Assembly: GCF_029717145.1 (NCBI RefSeq)
Contig: NZ_CP099222.1
Location: 3,782,001-3,846,000 of the forward strand
Reading direction: 5' to 3'
Length of the DNA: 64,000 nt
Source of the DNA: Citrobacter freundii
GTDB taxonomy: Bacteria; Pseudomonadota; Gammaproteobacteria; Enterobacterales; Enterobacteriaceae
Shown one piece after another: positions 54,876 through 64,000 of this stretch (positions are counted from its first letter, which is position 1; every line of letters begins with the position of its first letter). The position numbers and the translations under genes are program-made. The notes below the pieces were generated by a model. It made no database searches, was not told where the DNA came from, and saw nothing but the letters and a program-made list of their open reading frames with translations.

Positions 54876-56759
54876 TTACATCACCAGACGGCGAATGTCA
54901 GACAGCGTGTTGTTGATGATGGTAATGAAACGAGCACCATCAGCACCGTCAATCACGCGGTGGTCAAAGGAGAGAGAAATCGGCATCATCAGACGCGGAG
55001 TAAACTCTTTACCATTCCACACCGGTTCAATAGCCGACTTGGACACGCCAAGGATAGCCACTTCAGGCGCGTTCACAATCGGTGCGAAGTGGGTAGTCCC
55101 CAGGCCGCCGATGCTGGAGATAGTGAAGCAACCGCCCTGCATTTCGCCAGCCGTCAGCTTACCATCACGCGCTTTCTTAGAGATCACCGTCAGTTCACGA
55201 GACAGCTCGGTAATGCTCTTCTTGTTCACATCTTTAAAGACCGGAACAACCAGACCATTTGGCGTATCGACCGCAACACCGATGTTGATGTATTTCTTCA
55301 GCGTCAGCTTCTGACCATCTTCTGACAGGGAGCTGTTGAAGCGTGGCATCTGCTCGAGAGCCGCTGCGACCGCTTTCATGATGAAGACTACTGGGGTGAA
55401 TTTCACATCCAGTTTACGCTTCTCAGCTTCGGCGTTCTGCTGTTTACGGAACGCTTCCAGATCGGTGATATCGGTTTTATCGAAGTGGGTAACGTGCGGG
55501 ATCATCACCCAGTTACGGCTCAGGTTAGCGCCAGAGATTTTCTGGATGCGACCCAGTTCCACTTCTTCGATTTCACCAAACTTGCTGAAGTCCACTTTCG
55601 GCCAAGGCAGCATGCCCGGGATACCGCCGCCAGCCGCAGCTGCCGGTGCAGATTCAGCGCGTTTAACCGCGTCTTTCACGTAAGCCTGAACGTCTTCGCG
55701 CAGGATACGACCTTTACGGCCAGACCCTTTCACTTTCGCCAGATTCACACCGAACTCGCGCGCCAGGCGACGAATCAGCGGCGTTGCATGGACGTAAGCG
55801 TCGTTTTCTGCGAAGTCAGATTTGCCTTCAGCTTTTGCTGCCGGAGCCGGAGCTGCGGCAGGTGCTGCGGCCTGAGCCGGAGCAGCCGCTTGCGCAGGGG
55901 CCGCAGCCGGTGCCGCGCCTTCAACTTCGAAGACCATAATCAGAGAACCGGTTTTCACTTTATCGCCGGTGCTGATTTTGATTTCTTTCACGGTACCCGC
56001 GAACGGTGCCGGCACTTCCATCGACGCTTTGTCACCTTCAACGGTGATCAGTGACTGCTCAGCGGCAATTTTATCGCCCACTTTGACCATCACTTCAGTG
56101 ACTTCAACTTCGTCACCACCGATGTCCGGTACGTTAACTTCTTTAGAGCCAGACGCTGCCGGAGCCGCTGCGGCTGCCGGTGCAGCAGCCTGAGCTGGTG
56201 CCGCGGCTGGCGCGCTACCAGCGACTTCGAAGACCATAATCAGGGAGCCAGTAGACACTTTGTCGCCGGTGTTGATTTTGATCTCTTTCACGGTACCCGC
56301 GAACGGTGCCGGGACTTCCATAGAGGCTTTGTCGCCTTCTACGGTGATCAGAGACTGCTCAGCCGCAACGGTGTCGCCGACTTTGACCATAATCTCGGTG
56401 ACTTCAACTTCGTCGCCGCCGATGTCCGGTACGTGTACGTCTTTCGCTGCTGCCGCAGCAGGTGCAGCTGCCGGAGCGGCTGCTTGCTTCTCTTCTGCCG
56501 GAGCAGGTGCAGCAGCTGCTGCACCGTCGGCGGAATCGAAAATCATGATCAGTTTGCCGGTCTCAGTTTTGTCGCCAACAGAGACTTTGATCTCTTTAAC
56601 GATACCCGCCTGAGGGGACGGAACTTCCATAGAGGCTTTATCGCCTTCTACGGTGATCAGCGACTGTTCAGCTTCAACTTTGTCGCCTACTTTGACCAGG
56701 ATCTCGGTGATTTCAACTTCATCAGCCCCGATGTCCGGTACATTGATTTCGATAGCCAT
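54876..56759 (-). CDS. aceF: Dihydrolipoyllysine acetyltransferase (E2 of pyruvate dehydrogenase)
   Basis: E2 core of the pyruvate dehydrogenase complex. 627 residues (E. coli 630). Three tandem lipoyl domains, each with the lipoylated Lys in [11 protein letters not shown], separated by Ala/Pro linkers. Then the E1/E3-binding domain ([18 protein letters not shown]) and the catalytic acetyltransferase domain ending with the active-site motif [14 protein letters not shown]. The repeats 54-56 kb are these lipoyl modules, not mobile DNA. 14 bp downstream of aceE, upstream of a terminator and lpd. Confidence 0.98.
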   Translation of the reverse strand: MAIEINVPDIGADEVEITEILVKVGDKVEAEQSLITVEGDKASMEVPSPQAGIVKEIKVSVGDKTETGKLIMIFDSADGAAAAAPAPAEEKQAAAPAAAPAAAAAKDVHVPDIGGDEVEVTEIMVKVGDTVAAEQSLITVEGDKASMEVPAPFAGTVKEIKINTGDKVSTGSLIMVFEVAGSAPAAAPAQAAAPAAAAAPAASGSKEVNVPDIGGDEVEVTEVMVKVGDKIAAEQSLITVEGDKASMEVPAPFAGTVKEIKISTGDKVKTGSLIMVFEVEGAAPAAAPAQAAAPAQAAAPAAAPAPAAKAEGKSDFAENDAYVHATPLIRRLAREFGVNLAKVKGSGRKGRILREDVQAYVKDAVKRAESAPAAAAGGGIPGMLPWPKVDFSKFGEIEEVELGRIQKISGANLSRNWVMIPHVTHFDKTDITDLEAFRKQQNAEAEKRKLDVKFTPVVFIMKAVAAALEQMPRFNSSLSEDGQKLTLKKYINIGVAVDTPNGLVVPVFKDVNKKSITELSRELTVISKKARDGKLTAGEMQGGCFTISSIGGLGTTHFAPIVNAPEVAILGVSKSAIEPVWNGKEFTPRLMMPISLSFDHRVIDGADGARFITIINNTLSDIRRLVM

Positions 56760-56773
56760 GTTTCTTTTACCTC

Positions 56774-59437
56774 TTACGCCAGACGCGGGTTAACTTTATC
56801 TGCATCGATATTGAATTTGGTGATAGCGTCAGCAACCACTTTCTTATCGATTTCGCCACGTTTAGCCAGTTCGCCCAGTGCCGCTACAACCACATAGGAA
56901 GCATCAACTTCGAAGTGGTGACGCAGGTTTTCACGGCTGTCAGAGCGACCGAAGCCGTCAGTACCCAGTACGCGATAATCATCAGCCGGTACATAAGTAC
57001 GAACCTGTTCGGCAAACAGTTTCATATAGTCAGTAGATGCTACAGCCGGTGCGTCGTTCATCACCTGAGCGATGTACGGAACGCGCGGAGTTTCCAGCGG
57101 ATGCAGCATGTTCCAGCGCTCACAATCCTGGCCATCACGCGCCAGTTCAGTGAAGGACGTGACGCTATACACGTCAGAACCTACGCCGTAGTCGTTCGCC
57201 AGGATCTGCGCTGCTTCACGGACGTGACGCAGGATAGAACCAGAGCCCAACAGCTGAACTTTACCTTTCTTACCTTCGAGGGTTTCGAGTTTGTAGATAC
57301 CTTTACGGATACCTTCCTCAGCACCTTCCGGCATTGCCGGCATGTGGTAGTTTTCGTTCAGCGTGGTGATGTAGTAGTAAACGTTCTCTTGTTTCTCACC
57401 GTACATACGCTCCAGACCATCGTGCATGATGACCGCAACTTCGTACGCGTAAGACGGATCGTAAGAGATACAGTTCGGAATAGTCAGAGACTGAATATGG
57501 CTGTGACCATCTTCGTGCTGCAGACCCTCACCGTTCAGCGTCGTACGACCAGAAGTCCCGCCGATCAGGAAGCCGCGCGCCTGCTGGTCACCCGCCTGCC
57601 AGCACAGGTCACCGATACGCTGGAACCCGAACATGGAGTAGTAGATGTAGAACGGGATCATCGGCAGATCGTTGGTGCTGTAAGAGGTCGCAGCCGCCAG
57701 CCAGGATGCACCAGCACCCAGTTCGTTGATACCTTCCTGCAGGATCTGACCTTTTTCGTCTTCTTTGTAGTAAGCAACCTGCTCACGGTCCTGCGGGGTG
57801 TACTGCTGGCCGTTCGGGCTGTAGATACCAATCTGACGGAACAGACCTTCCATACCGAAAGTACGTGCTTCATCGGCGATGATCGGCACCAGACGATCTT
57901 TGATCGACTTGTTCTTCAGCATCACGTTCAGGGCACGAACGAAAGCGATAGTGGTGGAGATTTCTTTGTTCTGCTCTTCCAGCAGCGCACCGAAGTCTTC
58001 CAGCGCCGGCAGCTCCAGCTTCTCAGTAAAGTTAGGCTGACGAGCCGGCAGGTAGCCGTGCAGTTTCTGACGCTGAGCGTGCAGATAGGTATGCTCTTCA
58101 GAACCTTCCGGGAAGGTAATGTAAGACAGGTTTTCAACCTGCTCATCGGTAACTGGAACGTTGAAACGGTCGCGGATGTAACGCACGCCGTCCATGTTCA
58201 TTTTCTTAACCTGGTGAGCGATGTTTTTACCTTCGGCGGTGTCACCCATGCCGTAACCTTTGATGGTATGGGCGAGGATTACAGTTGCTTTGCCTTTGGT
58301 TTCCTGCGCTTTTTTCAGTGCAGCGTAAACTTTCTTCGGATCGTGACCGCCACGGTTCAGCGCCCAAATCTGCTCGTCAGTCCAGTCAGCAACCAGTGCT
58401 GCGGTTTCCGGGTATTTACCGAAGAAGTGCTCACGAACATACGCGCCGTCTTTGGATTTGAAGGTCTGGTAGTCGCCGTCAACGGTTTCGTTCATCAGCT
58501 GGATCAGTTTACCGCTGGTGTCTTTACGCAGCAGCTCATCCCAACGACCGCCCCACATGACTTTGATAACGTTCCAGCCAGCACCTGCGAAGATGCCTTC
58601 CAGTTCGTTAACAATCTTGCCGTTACCGGTGACCGGGCCATCAAGACGCTGCAGGTTACAGTTGATAACAAAGACCAGGTTGTCCAGTTTTTCACGGGTC
58701 GCGATGGTGATAGCGCCTTTAGATTCTGGCTCATCCATCTCGCCATCGCCCAGGAAGGCATAAACGGTCTGCTTAGAGGTATCTTTCAGGCCACGGTGTT
58801 CCAGATACTTCAGGAATTTAGCCTGGTAGATAGCACCGATTGGACCCAGACCCATGGATACGGTCGGGAACTGCCAGAATTCCGGCATCAGTTTCGGGTG
58901 CGGATAGGAAGACAGGCCTTTGCCATGAACTTCCTGACGGAAGTTGTTCATCTGCTCTTCAGTCAGACGACCTTCCAGGAATGCACGTGCATAGATGCCC
59001 GGAGAGATGTGGCCCTGGAAGTAAATCAGGTCGCCGCCATCCTGCTCGTTGCGTGCACGGAAGAAATGGTTGAAGCACACATCATATACCGTTGCGGAGG
59101 ACTGGAAGGATGCCATGTGGCCACCCAGCTCGAGGTCCTTTTTAGACGCACGCAGTACGGTCATGATGGCGTTCCAGCGGATAGCAGAACGAATACGACG
59201 TTCCAGCTCCAGATTGCCCGGGTATTCCGGCTCATCTTCAACGGCAATAGTGTTTACATAATTGCTGGCCCCTGTACCTGCCGCTACTTTCACGCCGCCT
59301 TTGCGGGCTTCTGAAAGCAGTTGGTCGATCAGATACTGAGCACGCTCAACACCTTCTTCACGGATGACCGATTCGATCGCCTGTAGCCAGTCGCGAGTTT
59401 CGATCGGATCCACGTCATTTGGGAAACGTTCTGACAT
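56774..59437 (-). CDS. aceE: Pyruvate dehydrogenase E1 component
   Basis: Homodimeric thiamine-diphosphate-dependent E1 that decarboxylates pyruvate and acetylates the E2 lipoyl groups. 887 residues as in E. coli. The ThDP motif runs from [10 protein letters not shown] to [13 protein letters not shown] (about residues 230-265), and the second half includes [23 protein letters not shown], shown here by its [16 protein letters not shown] part. The codon usage is strongly biased, which leaves a very long open frame on the opposite strand. Part of pdhR-aceE-aceF-lpd. Confidence 0.98.
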   Translation of the reverse strand: MSERFPNDVDPIETRDWLQAIESVIREEGVERAQYLIDQLLSEARKGGVKVAAGTGASNYVNTIAVEDEPEYPGNLELERRIRSAIRWNAIMTVLRASKKDLELGGHMASFQSSATVYDVCFNHFFRARNEQDGGDLIYFQGHISPGIYARAFLEGRLTEEQMNNFRQEVHGKGLSSYPHPKLMPEFWQFPTVSMGLGPIGAIYQAKFLKYLEHRGLKDTSKQTVYAFLGDGEMDEPESKGAITIATREKLDNLVFVINCNLQRLDGPVTGNGKIVNELEGIFAGAGWNVIKVMWGGRWDELLRKDTSGKLIQLMNETVDGDYQTFKSKDGAYVREHFFGKYPETAALVADWTDEQIWALNRGGHDPKKVYAALKKAQETKGKATVILAHTIKGYGMGDTAEGKNIAHQVKKMNMDGVRYIRDRFNVPVTDEQVENLSYITFPEGSEEHTYLHAQRQKLHGYLPARQPNFTEKLELPALEDFGALLEEQNKEISTTIAFVRALNVMLKNKSIKDRLVPIIADEARTFGMEGLFRQIGIYSPNGQQYTPQDREQVAYYKEDEKGQILQEGINELGAGASWLAAATSYSTNDLPMIPFYIYYSMFGFQRIGDLCWQAGDQQARGFLIGGTSGRTTLNGEGLQHEDGHSHIQSLTIPNCISYDPSYAYEVAVIMHDGLERMYGEKQENVYYYITTLNENYHMPAMPEGAEEGIRKGIYKLETLEGKKGKVQLLGSGSILRHVREAAQILANDYGVGSDVYSVTSFTELARDGQDCERWNMLHPLETPRVPYIAQVMNDAPAVASTDYMKLFAEQVRTYVPADDYRVLGTDGFGRSDSRENLRHHFEVDASYVVVAALGELAKRGEIDKKVVADAITKFNIDADKVNPRLA

Positions 59438-59476
59438 GGGGGTATTCCTTATCTATCTAATACGTTGAGTTATCTG

Positions 59477-59524
59477 GAACCTGTCCCATTACGTTCTCGC
59501 CAGAGAGCGTAATAAGACAGGTTC
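59477..59524 (-). other. Long stem-loop between pdhR and aceE
   Basis: GAACCTGTCCCATTACG (59477-59493) is almost fully complementary (15 of 17) to CGTAATAAGACAGGTTC (59508-59524), loop of 14 nt. It lies in the 163-bp pdhR-aceE gap, upstream of the aceE ribosome site. I recall a similar structure at this place in E. coli. Possible RNA-processing site, attenuator or stabiliser of the highly expressed aceEF mRNA. Confidence 0.75.
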
Positions 59525-59600
59525 TGCGTTTAGTTGCCGCGCACTTTAAATGGCGCTTGATTTACAACATCTTCTGGTTAACTTGCTGCCAGAAAAATCA

Positions 59601-60365
59601 CTAATTCTTTCGTTGCTCCAGGCGGCGTAAGGCGCGTTCACGACGGCTTTCCTCACGGCTTCTGTCCAGGAGAATTTCTTCGATAAACGCCAGGTGACGG
59701 TGGGACGCTTCACGCGCCTCTTCCGGCTTCCCGGCGATAATCGCTTCAAAAATACGCGTACGGTGACTGCTTACCAACGGCAGCATATCCCGACGCGAAT
59801 ACAGCAATTCAAAGTTTTGACGAACGTTCTGGGCCAGCATCGGCTCCATACAACGGAGCAAATGGAGCAGTACCACATTGTGCGCCGCTTCGGTGACAGC
59901 AATTTGATACTGGAGAACGGCATCAGATTCGCCGTCAAGATCCCCGGACTGTTGGGCAAGCTCGATCGCATGGTGGAGTTCACGGATACGCGTTTTATCT
60001 TCATCCGTGCTGCGTAGTGCGGCGTAATAAGCAGCAATACCTTCCAGCGCATGGCGCGTCTCAAGCAGGTCAAACTGGGATTCAGGATGGTCGGAGAGCA
60101 ACTCTACCAGTGGGTCGCTAAAGCTCTGCCACAGGCTGCTCTGAACAAAAGTGCCACCGCCCTGACGACGAAGCAGCAAACCCTTCGCTTCGAGACGTTG
60201 GATCGCCTCGCGCAAGGAGGGACGGGAGACGTCGAACTGTTTTGCCAGTTCACGTTCCGGTGGGAGTTTTTCTCCGGGGCGAAGTGTCCCCTCAAGAATT
60301 AAAAACTCCAGCTGCTGCTCAATCACATCGGAGAGTTTTGGTTGGCGGATTTTGCTGTAGGCCAT
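59601..60365 (-). CDS. pdhR: Pyruvate-responsive repressor PdhR
   Basis: GntR/FadR-family repressor of the pdh operon, ndh and cyoABCDE, released by pyruvate. 254 residues as in E. coli. N-terminal winged helix ([29 protein letters not shown], with the key RPSLREAI), a GGGTFV wing, and a C-terminal FCD effector domain. First gene of the pdh operon. A perfect PdhR operator lies 33 bp upstream of the start. Confidence 0.98.
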   Translation of the reverse strand: MAYSKIRQPKLSDVIEQQLEFLILEGTLRPGEKLPPERELAKQFDVSRPSLREAIQRLEAKGLLLRRQGGGTFVQSSLWQSFSDPLVELLSDHPESQFDLLETRHALEGIAAYYAALRSTDEDKTRIRELHHAIELAQQSGDLDGESDAVLQYQIAVTEAAHNVVLLHLLRCMEPMLAQNVRQNFELLYSRRDMLPLVSSHRTRIFEAIIAGKPEEAREASHRHLAFIEEILLDRSREESRRERALRRLEQRKN

Positions 60366-60397
60366 GATTTCCTGTCTTAAGCCATTTGCCCGGAGTC

Positions 60398-60414
60398 AAT
60401 TGGTCTTACCAATT
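60398..60414. promoter_or_regulatory. PdhR operator upstream of pdhR
   Basis: AATTGGTCTTACCAATT is a 17-bp dyad, perfect apart from the central base, matching the PdhR consensus ATTGGTNNNACCAAT. It lies in the pdhR leader region, giving autoregulation by pyruvate. Confidence 0.92.
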
Positions 60415-60929
60415 TCATGTTCTTGACGCTAAAGTAACAAAGTATTCACCTTCTGTCCATACAGGTTTTGATTGAAATCAGTAAAGGAGGCATATTTTAA
60501 CAACATTACAGAAATAACGTTTCAAACATGTAACTATGCACAAATGTTAAATTTACCCACCACGAGGTAGTTTTAACGTAATTGAAACGAAAAATTATCC
60601 CATCTGAACCGATTCACCTGCTTAAATATCGATTTAAAAAGCAAAATTAACGAATAAAAATTCAAAATGGAAATTTTGTGGTAGATAAACTCGCGCTTAC
60701 AAATGGTTTCTTTTTATTCAACTCGTCATCCTCCCTTCATAAAGCAGGTGCATTCGCGCTCGCATAACATTATTCTGATCAAGACAAAAGTATTTAGGCA
60801 ACATTTTACTAAGCATCACCGTAAACAAATTAATACAACAAACGGAATTGCAAACTTACACACGCGTCACTGCGTGGTTCAAAATATAAGTACTCGAAAG
60901 ATGAAGAGTAAAACCACACACGAGGTTTC
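60415..60929 (+). promoter_or_regulatory. Divergent pdhR-aroP intergenic region with candidate TyrR box
   Basis: About 515 bp of AT-rich sequence without a credible gene. CGTAAACAAATTAATACA (60820-60837) resembles the TyrR box TGTAAAN6TTTACA (9 of 12 specified positions) and lies about 90 bp upstream of aroP, which in E. coli is repressed by TyrR. The pdhR promoter elements lie near 60420-60480. A 76-codon frame (60703-60933) here is not convincing. Confidence 0.45.
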
Positions 60930-62303
60930 ATGATGGAAAGTCAACAGCATGGCGATCAGCTAAAGCGCGGTCTTAAAAACCGCCATATACAGCTTATCGC
61001 GCTGGGTGGCGCGATAGGCACCGGGTTATTCCTCGGTAGCGCGTCCGTTATCCAGTCTGCAGGGCCAGGGATTATCCTGGGTTACGCTATCGCCGGTTTT
61101 ATCGCCTTTTTAATTATGCGCCAGCTAGGTGAAATGGTGGTTGAAGAGCCGGTAGCCGGTTCCTTCAGCCACTTTGCCTATAAGTACTGGGGCGGTTTCG
61201 CTGGATTCTCCTCCGGCTGGAACTACTGGGTGCTGTACGTTCTGGTTGCCATGGCTGAGCTGACTGCCGTCGGAAAATACATCCAGTTCTGGTACCCGGA
61301 GATCCCTACCTGGGCCTCTGCCGCCGTCTTTTTCGTGGCCATCAACGCTATCAACCTGACCAACGTAAAAGTATTCGGTGAGATGGAGTTCTGGTTTGCC
61401 ATTATTAAGGTTATTGCGGTCGTGGCGATGATCCTGTTCGGTGGCTGGCTGCTATTTAGCGGCAACGGTGGCCCGCAGGCCAGCGTCAGCAACCTGTGGG
61501 ATCAAGGTGGCTTCCTGCCACATGGCTTCACCGGTCTGGTGATGATGATGGCCATTATCATGTTCTCCTTCGGCGGGCTGGAGCTGGTCGGAATCACTGC
61601 GGCAGAAGCGGATAACCCGGAGCAAAGCATTCCGAAAGCGACCAACCAGGTTATTTACCGTATCCTGATTTTCTATGTAGGTTCACTGGCCGTCCTGCTC
61701 TCCCTGATGCCGTGGACGCGCGTAACGGCAGATACCAGCCCATTTGTCCTTATCTTCCACGAACTGGGCGACACGTTTGTGGCTAACGCACTGAACGTCG
61801 TGGTGCTGACCGCCGCCCTGTCTGTCTATAACAGCTGTGTGTATTGCAACAGTCGTATGCTGTTCGGTCTGGCTCAACAGGGCAACGCGCCAAAAGCGCT
61901 GATGAACGTGGATAAACGTGGCGTTCCGGTGAATACCATCCTCGTCTCCGCGCTAGTCACCGCCCTGTGCGTCCTGATCAACTACCTGGCACCGGAATCT
62001 GCCTTTGGCTTACTGATGGCACTGGTGGTCTCTGCGCTGGTGATCAACTGGGCGATGATCAGCCTTGCACACATCAAGTTCCGCAAAGCGAAACAACAGC
62101 AGGGCGTCGCCAGTCGTTTTCCGGCGCTATTCTATCCGCTGGGTAACTGGGTTTGCCTGATTTTCATGGCGGCAGTGCTGGTGATTATGCTGATGACGCC
62201 GGGCATGGCAATCTCCGTTTACCTGATCCCGGTGTGGATTGCTATTCTTGGCGTCGGTTATCTGTGTAAGCAGAAAACAGCCAGAGCGGTTAAAGCACAT
62301 TAA
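60930..62303 (+). CDS. aroP: Aromatic amino acid permease AroP
   Basis: General proton-driven importer of Phe, Tyr and Trp in the inner membrane. 457 residues, 12 predicted helices, APC family: IQLIALGGAIGTGLFLGSA in helix 1 (GGAIGTGLF) and the SFGGLELVGITAAEADNPEQSIPKA region (GLELVGITAAE). Starts MMESQQHG as E. coli MMEGQQHG; the second ATG is equally possible. Ends at a GC-rich hairpin. Confidence 0.97.
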   Translation: MMESQQHGDQLKRGLKNRHIQLIALGGAIGTGLFLGSASVIQSAGPGIILGYAIAGFIAFLIMRQLGEMVVEEPVAGSFSHFAYKYWGGFAGFSSGWNYWVLYVLVAMAELTAVGKYIQFWYPEIPTWASAAVFFVAINAINLTNVKVFGEMEFWFAIIKVIAVVAMILFGGWLLFSGNGGPQASVSNLWDQGGFLPHGFTGLVMMMAIIMFSFGGLELVGITAAEADNPEQSIPKATNQVIYRILIFYVGSLAVLLSLMPWTRVTADTSPFVLIFHELGDTFVANALNVVVLTAALSVYNSCVYCNSRMLFGLAQQGNAPKALMNVDKRGVPVNTILVSALVTALCVLINYLAPESAFGLLMALVVSALVINWAMISLAHIKFRKAKQQQGVASRFPALFYPLGNWVCLIFMAAVLVIMLMTPGMAISVYLIPVWIAILGVGYLCKQKTARAVKAH

Positions 62304-62307
62304 TTTC

Positions 62308-62336
62308 CCCCCCCTGCCTGCAAAGGCAGGGGGTGT
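62308..62336 (+). terminator. GC-rich hairpin after aroP
   Basis: CCCCCTGCCT (62310-62319) pairs with AGGCAGGGGG (62324-62333), loop GCAA, 6 bp after the aroP stop. The U-run is poor (TGTTACC), so termination may be partial. Confidence 0.75.
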
Positions 62337-62458
62337 TACCTGCCTCACACTTTCCCACAGACGACTATTTCATCCATATCAGCGGCGCTATCCTGCAACG
62401 CAAAAACACGTTCACCAGACAATAATTCTCTCCATATCTTATTTATGGAGCGCAGTTG

Positions 62459-63865
62459 ATGGAAACCAGTAAACTGTCGGTGAAAGAAAAAATCGGCTAT
62501 GGTATGGGCGATGCCGGATGCAACATCATATTTGGCGCTATCATGCTGTTTGTTAACTATTTTTATACTGACATATTTGGCCTCGCCCCTGCATTGGTCG
62601 GCGTTTTATTACTCTCAGTTCGCGTTATTGATGCCGTAACTGACCCTATAATGGGCGCAATGGCCGATCGCACACGCAGTAAATATGGTCGGTTTCGTCC
62701 ATGGCTTTTATGGATGGCTTTCCCCTACGCATTATTCAGCGTACTGATGTTTACCACCCCAGAGTGGACGTACAACAGCAAAGTTATCTATGCGTTTGTC
62801 ACTTACTTCCTGCTGTCTATCACCTACACGGCGATCAATATTCCCTACTGCTCACTCGGCAGCGTCATCACCAACGACCCGAAAGAGCGTGTCGCCTGCC
62901 AATCTTATCGCTTTGTGCTGGTGGGCATTGCCACTCTGCTACTTTCTCTCACTTTGCTGCCGATGGCTGACTGGTTCGGTGGAGAAGACAAAGCGAAGGG
63001 CTATCAGATGGCGATGGCCGTGCTGGCCTTTATTGGCATGTGTATGTTCCTGTTTTGCTTTGCGACAGTACGCGAGCGCGTGCGTCCTGCCGTCCAGACC
63101 AACGACGATTTAAAAGCCGATCTGAAAGATGTCTGGAAGAACGATCAGTGGGTAAAAATCCTGTTGTTAACCCTGTGCAACGTCTGCCCGGGCTTTATTC
63201 GCATGGCTGCCACCATGTACTACGTCACCTGGGTTATGCAACAAAGCACGCACTTTGCCACCTTGTTTATTAGCCTCGGCGTTGTCGGCATGATGATCGG
63301 CAGTATCCTGGCGAAGGTGTTAACCGACCGCTGGTGCAAACTGAAAGTGTTCTTCTGGACCAATATCGTACTGGCGATTTTCTCTGGCGCGTTTTACTTC
63401 TTCGATCCAAAAGCTACCGTGATGATTATGGTGCTCTACTTCCTGCTCAACATCCTGCATCAGATCCCTTCTCCGCTGCACTGGTCGTTGATGGCCGATG
63501 TCGATGACTACGGCGAGTGGAAGACCGGAAAACGCATCACCGGTATCAGCTTCTCCGGCAACCTGTTCTTCCTGAAACTGGGTCTGGCGATTGCCGGGGC
63601 AATGGTCGGATTCCTGCTCTCCTGGTACGGTTACGACGCAGGTGCTAAAGCACAAAGCGAGTCCGCCATTAACGGTATCATGCTGCTGTTCACCCTTATT
63701 CCGGGCGTGGGCTATCTGATTACTGCTGGCGTAGTTCGTCTGCTGAAAGTTGACCGCGAGTTTATGCAGCAAATCCAGTCAGACCTGGAAAAGCGTCGCG
63801 CCAACTACCGTGAATTGAATGAGTATCACGACATTAAATCTCCTGAAAATGCAAGGAAAGCCTGA
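62459..63865 (+). CDS. GPH-family (MelB-type) glycoside transporter, YagG-like
   Basis: 468 residues, about 12 helices, glycoside-pentoside-hexuronide:cation symporter family. It begins METSKLSVKEKIGYGMGDAGC and is very close to E. coli YagG, the transporter next to the beta-xylosidase gene yagH in prophage CP4-6, including DRTRSKYGRFRPWLLW and SLMADVDDYGEWKTGKR (shown as ADVDDYGEWKTGKR). A TTG one codon upstream is in frame; ATG 62459 has GGAG 8 nt ahead. It overlaps the next gene (TGATG), so they are one operon. Probably imports xylosides or arabinosides. Confidence 0.93.
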   Translation: METSKLSVKEKIGYGMGDAGCNIIFGAIMLFVNYFYTDIFGLAPALVGVLLLSVRVIDAVTDPIMGAMADRTRSKYGRFRPWLLWMAFPYALFSVLMFTTPEWTYNSKVIYAFVTYFLLSITYTAINIPYCSLGSVITNDPKERVACQSYRFVLVGIATLLLSLTLLPMADWFGGEDKAKGYQMAMAVLAFIGMCMFLFCFATVRERVRPAVQTNDDLKADLKDVWKNDQWVKILLLTLCNVCPGFIRMAATMYYVTWVMQQSTHFATLFISLGVVGMMIGSILAKVLTDRWCKLKVFFWTNIVLAIFSGAFYFFDPKATVMIMVLYFLLNILHQIPSPLHWSLMADVDDYGEWKTGKRITGISFSGNLFFLKLGLAIAGAMVGFLLSWYGYDAGAKAQSESAINGIMLLFTLIPGVGYLITAGVVRLLKVDREFMQQIQSDLEKRRANYRELNEYHDIKSPENARKA

Positions 63866-64000
63866 TGAATCAGTGGCCTAACCCCTTTATCGAACAGCGT
63901 GCCGATCCGTTTATTCTCCGTGACGGCAGCCACTATTATTTCATTGCTTCTGTACCGGAATACGATCGTCTGGAGATCCGGCGGGCTGACTCCCTGGAAG
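63865..64000 (+). CDS. Glycoside hydrolase family 43 protein, N-terminal fragment
   Basis: The first 45 codons only, running off the window end. MNQWPNPFIEQRADPFILRD and then HYYFIASVPEYDRLEIRRA match the beginning of GH43 five-bladed propeller enzymes; the Asp in RADPFI is the usual catalytic base. The start does not look like E. coli YagH (which begins differently), so it may be an arabinofuranosidase-type GH43 and not a YagH orthologue. Coupled to the transporter by a stop/start overlap. Confidence 0.8.
   Translation, partial: MNQWPNPFIEQRADPFILRDGSHYYFIASVPEYDRLEIRRADSLE

Noticed and set aside
55970..56740. Three near-identical DNA blocks in aceF as possible mobile repeats
   Set aside because: They encode the three lipoyl domains with Ala/Pro linkers, the normal architecture of E2.
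56915..59314. A 799-codon open frame on the plus strand opposite aceE
   Set aside because: It mirrors aceE exactly; strong codon bias in highly expressed genes removes antisense stops. The translation has no recognisable domain or start signal. aceE itself is unmistakable.
60703..60933. A 76-codon frame directly before aroP as a possible leader peptide
   Set aside because: Overlaps the aroP start by 4 bp, but has no ribosome site or aromatic codon cluster; composition is that of random AT-rich DNA. Kept only as a weak possibility.
1..64000. CRISPR arrays, prophage, integrase, IS elements, tRNA or rRNA genes
   Set aside because: None seen on either strand. The inserted operons have no mobility genes beside them.

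Overview
The window is chromosomal DNA of an enterobacterium of the Escherichia-Salmonella-Citrobacter group. Gene content, protein lengths and order follow the E. coli K-12 degP-to-aroP segment, read in the opposite direction. The extra genes make a Citrobacter-like genome more likely than E. coli, but I cannot fix the species from sequence alone. There are no tRNA, rRNA, CRISPR, prophage or insertion-sequence genes. REP/BIME elements are scattered through it, and one ERIC element is present.

Layout. Positions 1-8650 hold degP (cut by the window edge), dgt, mtnN-btuF, yadS, erpA, clcA and hemL. Positions 8786-14761 hold the ferric hydroxamate operon fhuACDB. Positions 14994-25084 hold mrcB, hrpB, thpR, sfsA, dksA-gluQ and pcnB-folK. 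Positions 25205-27338 hold the pantothenate genes panB, panC and panD. Positions 27630-34520 hold a seven-gene chaperone-usher fimbrial operon in the panD-yadE interval; the yad/htrE fimbrial operon that K-12 carries between folK and panB is absent. Positions 34523-41932 hold yadE, yadI, yadGH, can, hpt, a DcrB-like periplasmic protein gene sited where K-12 has gcd, and cueO. After yacC (42086-42433) comes an alpha-galactoside cassette (LacI-type regulator, MFS sugar porter, GH36 alpha-galactosidase) where K-12 has speE-speD. Then follow yacL, acnB, a DUF3300-DUF2950 pair (yacH plus partner), the pyruvate dehydrogenase operon pdhR-aceE-aceF-lpd, aroP, and a GPH-type transporter with the first 45 codons of a GH43 glycosidase, cut by the window end.

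Most of the backbone is ordinary core genome. The strongest oddities are repeats inside coding sequence. A two-REP BIME lies in frame in the 5' end of fhuB and lengthens FhuB by about 25 residues. A 127-bp ERIC element sits at the pcnB/folK start-stop overlap and is open in frame, so FolK may carry a 40-residue ERIC-encoded N-terminus. FhuA has lost most of its phage-binding loop 4 including its two cysteines, CueO has an expanded Met/His tandem repeat, and pcnB keeps its AUU start codon. Several regulatory sites can be read directly: a sigma-E promoter at degP, a Fur-box region at fhuA, a CueR promoter with a 19-bp spacer at cueO, and a PdhR operator upstream of pdhR. I did not find a clearly new defence or mobile system here.
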